In this document: positions 5,168 to 5,445 of the stretch, one piece after another
Layout of the letters: every line of letters starts with the position of its first letter
Numbering within the stretch: the first letter of the stretch is position 1
Assembly: GCA_900752095.1 (NCBI GenBank)
Contig: CAADUD010000023.1
Coordinates: 1 to 5,445 of the forward strand
DNA length: 5,445 nucleotides
Direction of reading: 5' to 3'
From: Clostridia bacterium
GTDB lineage: Bacteria > Bacillota > Clostridia > TANB77 > CAG-508
The notes under the pieces: generated by a model
Seen by the model: only the letters and a program-made list of their open reading frames with translations
Told to the model about the DNA's origin: nothing
Databases searched by the model: none
Translations under genes and position numbers: made by a program

Positions 5168-5310
5168 AAAAAGCAAAATCACAAAAAAAACTATATGAAA
5201 AAATTAATAAGTTTTATAAAAGAACAAAAGAAGAAAAGATTATAAAAAAGCTAGAGAAAAATAAAAAAAGTAAAAAATTGAATAATGATGAGAAAAAATT
5301 AGGAGTGTAA
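5161..5310 (+). other. A-rich spacer holding an unexplained lysine-rich open frame without a standard start
   Basis: Between the tetR stop and the gene at 5314, one frame (in phase with the downstream gene) stays open for 49 codons from just after a TAA at 5158 to the TAA at 5308. Its product would be highly charged and Lys/Glu/Asn-rich, for example KKLYEKINKFYKRTKEEK. It has no ATG or GTG start; only ATT and ATA at 5161-5166 and a TTG at 5278 are available. Its stop lies three bases before the next ATG, a spacing typical of coupled genes. A separate 16-codon frame from the ATG at 5195 has no good ribosome binding site. No promoter, hairpin or terminator was seen. It is probably non-coding or a decayed gene end. 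Confidence 0.3.
5301..5305 (+). promoter_or_regulatory. Ribosome binding site of the gene at 5314
   Basis: AGGAG lies eight bases before the ATG at 5314, an ideal spacing. It is the main evidence that the short frame at the right edge is a real gene start. Confidence 0.8.
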
Positions 5311-5313
5311 AAA

Positions 5314-5445
5314 ATGAGAGGATTAAGAGACTTTAAAGTACCAAATTTTAAATTTCCAAAATTCAAAATGAAAGAATTATCAGAAATTGACGAAGTAAAA
5401 GTAGATTACGAAGCCGTAAAAAAGGCACAAGAAAATCAAAAGAAA
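5314..5445 (+). CDS. Unrecognised protein, N-terminal 44 residues only (3' end outside window)
   Basis: The frame starts at ATG 5314 after a well-spaced AGGAG and stays open to the window edge. The visible residues begin MRGLRDFKVPNFKFPKFKM, a stretch with a repeated Phe-Lys-x-Pro rhythm (FKVP, FKFP, FKM) carrying a strong positive charge. A more acidic, helix-prone part with ELSEIDEVKVDYEAVKKAQ follows. There is no signal peptide or membrane segment in this part. I cannot assign a family from 44 residues. The gene follows the TetR regulator with no visible terminator, so it is probably in the same transcript and is the natural candidate target. TetR neighbours are often efflux or envelope proteins, but nothing here proves that. 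Confidence 0.75.
   Translation, partial: MRGLRDFKVPNFKFPKFKMKELSEIDEVKVDYEAVKKAQENQKK

Noticed and set aside
5195..5245. Small ORF of 16 codons beginning ATGAAAAAATTA
   Set aside because: It has no ribosome binding site at a suitable distance, no recognisable product, and the lysine-rich composition of the surrounding spacer.

Overview
The window is a low-GC, low-GC-codon-usage stretch (arginine mostly AGA, long A/T-only spacers, strong AGGAG-type ribosome binding sites). All recognisable genes are on the plus strand. The gene set (ClpP, ClpX, a Firmicutes-style LexA, an MreB/Mbl-family actin and a TetR-family regulator) points to a Firmicutes bacterium, most likely a member of the Clostridia. 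That placement comes from protein similarity recalled by eye, not from a search. The region is mostly housekeeping. I see no CRISPR array, mobile element, tRNA or rRNA.

Layout: (1) positions 1-1871 hold the 3' part of clpP and the complete clpX, 17 bases apart and evidently one operon, closed by a hairpin terminator at 1877-1909. (2) Positions 1897-3207 hold lexA and an unrecognised membrane protein 24 bases downstream. They appear to be served by a near-consensus promoter whose -35 hexamer lies inside the clpX terminator hairpin, and they are closed by a 16-bp A/T-rich terminator hairpin at 3242-3280. (3) Positions 3288-4497 hold a single mreB/mbl-family gene with its own leader (two small inverted repeats, one well-spaced sigma-A promoter) and its own strong terminator. 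(4) Positions 4506-5445 hold a TetR-family regulator with a clear promoter, an A-rich 146-base spacer containing an unexplained lysine-rich open frame, and the first 44 codons of an unrecognised gene that leaves the window and is probably co-transcribed with the regulator.

How the genes work together: ClpX unfolds substrates and feeds them to ClpP. In bacteria where it has been studied, ClpXP also destroys the fragments of LexA left after its self-cleavage, so a protease operon next to lexA makes functional sense, although the two are separately transcribed here. The protein after lexA (inside-out membrane anchor, extracytoplasmic beta-rich domain, C-terminal hydrophobic segment) sits where other Firmicutes keep SOS-controlled envelope or division inhibitors near lexA. 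It is the most interesting unknown in the window. MreB/Mbl organises lateral wall synthesis. The TetR protein most likely controls itself and the gene that runs off the right edge.
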